Shown here: positions 13,689 through 16,474 of the stretch, one piece after another
How positions within the stretch are numbered: position 1 is the first letter of the stretch
Layout of the letters: every line of letters begins with the position of its first letter
From: an uncultured beta proteobacterium
GTDB taxonomy: Bacteria > Pseudomonadota > Gammaproteobacteria > Burkholderiales > Burkholderiaceae
Length of the DNA stretch: 16,474 bases
NCBI GenBank assembly: GCA_903944255.1
Contig: CAJARE010000308.1
Span: 1-16,474 of the forward strand
Reading direction: 5' to 3'
Program-made: the position numbers and the translations under genes
The notes under the pieces: generated by a model
What the model was told of the DNA's origin: nothing
Databases searched by the model: none
What the model saw: only the letters and a program-made list of their open reading frames with translations

Positions 13689-14429
13689 TTATTTTAAGGA
13701 CTGGATTTGCATTTGGGTTAACTCGCCAATCCCTTGTTCCGCTAGATCTAAAAGAGCATCGAGTTCAGCTCTAGAGAAGGTCGCTCCCTCAGCGGTACCT
13801 TGTACTTCAATCATGCCGCCTTTACCTGTCATGACCACATTCATATCAGTATCGCAAGAGGAGTCTTCGGGGTAATCCAAGTCAAGCACAGGAATTCCTT
13901 GATAAATACCAACCGAGATAGCCGCAACACTATCGATGATGGGATCTTTGGTGAGCACACCGCTATTGAGTAATTGGTTTACTGCATCCCGTGCAGCAAT
14001 GTAGGCACCAGTAATGGAGGCAGTGCGTGTGCCGCCATCAGCCTGCAAAACATCGCAATCTAAGTGAATCGTGCGCTCACCTAAATTTTTAAGATCAAAG
14101 ACGCTACGCATGGCGCGTCCAATTAGGCGTTGAATTTCTTGGGTGCGCCCAGATTGTTTGCCGCGCGCCGCTTCACGATCACTTCGAGTATGGGTAGAGC
14201 GAGGCAGCATGCCGTACTCTGCTGTAACCCATCCTTCACCAGACCCTTTTTTATGGGGCGGCACCTTTTCCAAGATGCTGGCTGTACACAACACCTTAGT
14301 GTCACCAAAGGCAATCAGTACAGAGCCCTCAGCATGCTTAGTAAATGCTCTGGAAATGCTGACAGGGCGTAATTGCTTGGGATGACGTCCGCTAGGGCGG
14401 CTCATATTGGCAAGGTTTGTGGGATTCAT
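13689..14429 (-). CDS. rph: Ribonuclease PH
   Basis: RNase PH is a phosphate-dependent 3'-to-5' exoribonuclease that trims tRNA 3' ends. The 246-residue protein is full length, with a complete C terminus, unlike the frameshifted rph of E. coli K-12. Motifs: RPSGRHPKQLRPVSI (11-25), GDTKVLCTA (42-50), WVTAEYGMLPRST (67-79), QADGGTRTASITGAY (129-143, phosphate binding) and VLDLDYPEDS (181-190, metal-binding acidic residues). The ATG at 14429 has AGGA about 9 nt upstream on the minus strand; Met9 (14405) is a possible alternative start. It is divergent from yicC, with 43 nt between them. Confidence 0.96.
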   Translation of the reverse strand: MNPTNLANMSRPSGRHPKQLRPVSISRAFTKHAEGSVLIAFGDTKVLCTASILEKVPPHKKGSGEGWVTAEYGMLPRSTHTRSDREAARGKQSGRTQEIQRLIGRAMRSVFDLKNLGERTIHLDCDVLQADGGTRTASITGAYIAARDAVNQLLNSGVLTKDPIIDSVAAISVGIYQGIPVLDLDYPEDSSCDTDMNVVMTGKGGMIEVQGTAEGATFSRAELDALLDLAEQGIGELTQMQIQSLK

Positions 14430-14460
14430 GGAATTTGGTCCTATGGGTTAGCTATCAATC

Positions 14461-14466
14461 TACAAT
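14461..14466 (+). promoter_or_regulatory. Candidate -10 box for yicC
   Basis: TACAAT at 14461-14466 ends 6 nt before the ATG at 14473, so the expected start of transcription is the A of the start codon. No good -35 or Shine-Dalgarno is seen. The same layout is present at gmk and accA. Confidence 0.3.
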
Positions 14467-14472
14467 GTTCCT

Positions 14473-15402
14473 ATGATATCGAGCATGACTGGTTATGGCA
14501 GCGCTTCCCGCCAAGTCTCCCTAGGAGGGGGTGTGGTTGCTGATCTGCAAGTGGAGTGTCGGGCTGTTAATAGCCGCTTCCTAGATTTAGGCTTTCGTCT
14601 TCCGGATGAGTGCCGTGGGGCTGAACCTGCCCTTCGAGAAATGGCGACTCAAGAGTTGTCTCGCGGAAAAGTCGAGTTTAGAGCTGCTTGGCGTATTAAC
14701 TCGGGAGCTGCTTCTAGTAGCAAAGCCAACTCACATGTTTTGGGGGCACTCAATAAAGAGCGCCTTGATGCTTTGTATACCCTTCAAGAAAGAGCGCAAG
14801 AAGGTTTTCCGAAAGCAACTGAGCTGACAATCTCCGATATCTTGCGCTGGCCTGGAGTCGTTTCAGAACCGCGTGGTGAGGAAGATGGCTGGATTGCTGC
14901 CACAGTCGAGGCTGGACGTGCCGCACTGACTTCATTAATCGAGAGTCGCCGCGCTGAAGGAAAATCTTTAGTTGGCGTTCTCACTAAGATCACAGGCAAG
15001 ATGCGCGATATTGTGGCTGTCATCGAACCCAAAGTACCTCTTTACGTGACGCAGTATCAAGAAAAATTAACAGAGCGCTTATCAGAAGCCTTGGTCGCTC
15101 AAGAGCAGTCTAAAGGTGGCCCAGAGCTGATGGAGCGGATCCGTCAAGAGGTAGTACTATATGCCGTCAGAATCGATGTAGCAGAAGAGTTTGCCAGACT
15201 AAAAACCCATTTGGAGGCAGTCGATAAAGCCTTGGTAGGTAAAGGCCCTGTAGGTAAGCGCCTGGATTTTTTGATGCAAGAACTCAATCGCGAAGCCAAT
15301 ACACTAAGCTCTAAGTCGGTATCTGAAGAATGTACTCAAGCTGCATTAGAGCTTAAGCTTTTCATTGAACAAATGCGTGAACAAGTCCAAAACTTAGAGT
15401 AA
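14473..15402 (+). CDS. yicC: YicC family endoribonuclease
   Basis: YicC-family proteins are oligomeric endoribonucleases linked to stationary-phase growth and small-RNA decay in E. coli. The 309-residue product has the N-terminal signature SMTGYGSASR (4-13), VNSRFLDLGFRLP, LSRGKVEFR and the C-terminal DUF1732-type segment GKRLDFLMQELNREANTL (261-278), followed by a helical ending. It is a little longer than E. coli YicC (287). It is followed by gmk after 16 nt, the usual neighbour in many proteobacteria. The start at 14473 has no Shine-Dalgarno; a second ATG at 14485 would shorten it by four residues, but then the MTGYG motif would be at the very N terminus. Confidence 0.93.
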   Translation: MISSMTGYGSASRQVSLGGGVVADLQVECRAVNSRFLDLGFRLPDECRGAEPALREMATQELSRGKVEFRAAWRINSGAASSSKANSHVLGALNKERLDALYTLQERAQEGFPKATELTISDILRWPGVVSEPRGEEDGWIAATVEAGRAALTSLIESRRAEGKSLVGVLTKITGKMRDIVAVIEPKVPLYVTQYQEKLTERLSEALVAQEQSKGGPELMERIRQEVVLYAVRIDVAEEFARLKTHLEAVDKALVGKGPVGKRLDFLMQELNREANTLSSKSVSEECTQAALELKLFIEQMREQVQNLE

Positions 15403-15406
15403 TCCT

Positions 15407-15412
15407 TACAAT
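15407..15412 (+). promoter_or_regulatory. Candidate -10 box for gmk
   Basis: TACAAT at 15407-15412 ends 6 nt before the gmk ATG, like the yicC and accA boxes. No convincing -35 lies upstream. The gap between yicC and gmk is only 16 nt, so read-through from yicC is also likely. Confidence 0.25.
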
Positions 15413-15418
15413 CACTTT

Positions 15419-16057
15419 ATGACCAGTCCGATTTTGTCTCCTTCCTATCAAGGCAGCATGCTGATGATTGTGGCGCCTTCAGGTGCCGGCAAGTCATCGC
15501 TAGTCAATGCTTTGCTGCAAGAGGATGCTGGTTTGAAGTTATCCCTTTCAACTACTACTCGTGCACCTCGCTCAGGAGAGCTTGATGGGAAAGATTATCG
15601 CTTTGTCACAAAAGAAGATTTTGTACGTGAGCGTGATGCAGGACAGTTTTTAGAGTGGGCAGAAGTGCATGGCCATTTTTATGGCACCTCTCGCCCTTGG
15701 ATTGAGTCACAGATGATTGCGGGCAGTGATGTCATGCTAGAGATAGACTGGCAAGGAGCACAGCAGATTCGTAAGATGATTCCATCCGTCCAGTGGATCT
15801 TCATTTTCCCACCATCAATCGAGGCCCTGGAAGAGCGTTTACGTAAACGGGGTCAGGATGATGAGGCCACCATTCAACGCCGCTTGGCTGCCGCCCATAT
15901 TGAACTTGGACATGCCCAAGAGGCTGATTTTATTGTGGTCAATGACTCCTTTCAGCAGGCCTTGGCCGACTTAAAGCACATTTTGGCTGCTAGTAGGCTT
16001 CGATCTGGACCCAGCATGGCCCGAAATCCAGCGCTTTTGAAGCGCCTTGGGGTGTAA
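15419..16057 (+). CDS. gmk: Guanylate kinase
   Basis: Guanylate kinase converts GMP and ATP to GDP and ADP, the step that feeds GTP and (p)ppGpp pools. The 212-residue protein has the P-loop APSGAGKSS (19-27), the GMP-binding STTTRAPRSGE and DYRFV stretch, FLEWAEVHGHFYGTS, EIDWQGAQQI and the lid RLRKRGQDDEATIQRRL. Length is normal. The start at 15419 has no Shine-Dalgarno. Met14 (15458) is a possible later start that would still leave the P-loop. It is followed after 44 nt by rpoZ and then spoT, the usual order. Confidence 0.96.
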   Translation: MTSPILSPSYQGSMLMIVAPSGAGKSSLVNALLQEDAGLKLSLSTTTRAPRSGELDGKDYRFVTKEDFVRERDAGQFLEWAEVHGHFYGTSRPWIESQMIAGSDVMLEIDWQGAQQIRKMIPSVQWIFIFPPSIEALEERLRKRGQDDEATIQRRLAAAHIELGHAQEADFIVVNDSFQQALADLKHILAASRLRSGPSMARNPALLKRLGV

Positions 16058-16101
16058 TCAGTTATCCTATACGTATTGAAGCTAAATTAAGTGAGTTCAG
16101 C

Positions 16102-16305
16102 ATGGCACGTATTACTGTAGAAGATTGCCTTAAAACCATCCCAAATCGTTTTGAACTAGTCTTGGCGGCAACTTATCGCGCTCGTCAGTTGGTTCAAGGT
16201 CACTCTCCACGTGTTGAGTCCAGAGATAAAGCCACTGTAGTTGCTTTACGTGAAGTGGCTGCTGGTGTGACTGACCGTGACATGTTGACCAAAGTACCTT
16301 TGTAA
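16102..16305 (+). CDS. rpoZ: DNA-directed RNA polymerase omega subunit
   Basis: Omega helps assemble RNA polymerase by holding the beta-prime subunit and forms part of one ppGpp site. The 67-residue protein shows MARITVEDCLKTIPNRFELV, the family's N terminus, then AATYRARQL and the DKATVVALREVAAG helix, in the right length. AGTGAG 6 nt before the ATG is a moderate ribosome-binding site. It lies between gmk and spoT. Confidence 0.96.
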   Translation: MARITVEDCLKTIPNRFELVLAATYRARQLVQGHSPRVESRDKATVVALREVAAGVTDRDMLTKVPL

Positions 16306-16320
16306 AAAAGGAGTTCCGGT

Positions 16321-16474
16321 GTGGAGCTCCCTTTAGGTTCACCAAAATCATCGGAATATTCTGGAGGGGTCTCACCCATTGAGGCCTCAGGTGTAGCAGG
16401 GCAAGCAGATCTTTTAGAAACTGAACCACAGGCTGATAAAAAATCCATCTTAGCCACTTTGTTGGCGCACTCTA
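16321..16474 (+). CDS. spoT: Start of bifunctional (p)ppGpp synthetase/hydrolase (3' cut by window)
   Basis: A frame opens at GTG 16321 and runs to the end of the window (51 codons) without a stop. A perfect AAGGAG (16308-16313) lies 7 nt upstream, which decides the GTG start; the overlapping GTG at 16319 meets a stop after five codons. The translation begins MELPLGSPKSSEYSGG and is a poorly conserved Ser/Gly/Glu-rich N-terminal extension, then KKSILATLLAHS, where the first helix before the HD hydrolase domain would be expected. No SpoT motif is reached within the window. The assignment rests on the conserved order gmk-rpoZ-spoT and the spacing of 15 nt after rpoZ. Known role of the family: making and degrading the stringent-response alarmone. 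Confidence 0.8.
   Translation, partial: MELPLGSPKSSEYSGGVSPIEASGVAGQADLLETEPQADKKSILATLLAHS

Noticed and set aside
14123..14385. Several open frames on both strands over rph
   Set aside because: They are shadows of the well-supported RNase PH gene in other frames and have no start signals or family motifs.

Overview
The window looks like a chromosomal segment of a betaproteobacterium of the order Burkholderiales with fairly low GC, most like Polynucleobacter. This is a judgement from gene content and protein wording, not a database match. Supporting points are the gmk-rpoZ-spoT order, the rph-rdgB-hemW cluster, a Bug-type solute receptor and TANAAT-like -10 boxes.

Layout. Bases 1-4774 are a plus-strand housekeeping block: the 3' part of cysS, a HhH-GPD DNA glycosylase, accA, tilS and lysC. 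The first four overlap or nearly touch; lysC follows a 79-nt structured leader. A tRNA-Ser(GCU) with encoded CCA follows at 4851-4945 and ends in a clear intrinsic terminator. Bases 4994-8770 form an AT-richer accessory stretch. It holds a minus-strand lipoprotein of unknown function, an open reading frame that looks like a gene remnant, a 59-residue HTH protein behind a palindromic operator-like site, a small secreted two-cysteine protein, and an orphan seven-helix sensor histidine kinase that appears coupled to a 14-codon leader ORF. Bases 8775-11875 are a catabolic group: a class III CoA-transferase divergent from a Bug receptor and a crotonase-fold protein that lacks both classical glutamates. 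Bases 11877-14429 are the minus-strand run rph-rdgB-hemW. Bases 14473-16474 are yicC, gmk, rpoZ and the start of spoT (GTG start, cut by the window end).

How the genes work together. The two housekeeping blocks cover aminoacylation and tRNA wobble modification, fatty acid and aspartate-family biosynthesis, base repair, nucleotide-pool cleaning, RNA trimming, haem delivery, GMP phosphorylation and stringent control (gmk-rpoZ-spoT). The central group suggests capture of an organic acid in the periplasm and its CoA-linked conversion, with the substrate unknown. The accessory stretch looks regulatory or envelope-related.

Most interesting signals: the nested palindrome over the TATAAT box of the small HTH gene; the leader ORF overlapping the kinase start by ATGA; the recurrence of a -10-like hexamer exactly 6 nt before the ATG of accA, yicC and gmk, none of which has a Shine-Dalgarno, which suggests leaderless messages; a structured lysC leader and a possible internal start inside lysC. 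No CRISPR array, insertion sequence or intact phage genes were seen. No gene-free stretch over about 300 bases is left undescribed: 6381-6698 holds the gene remnant and the HTH promoter/operator.
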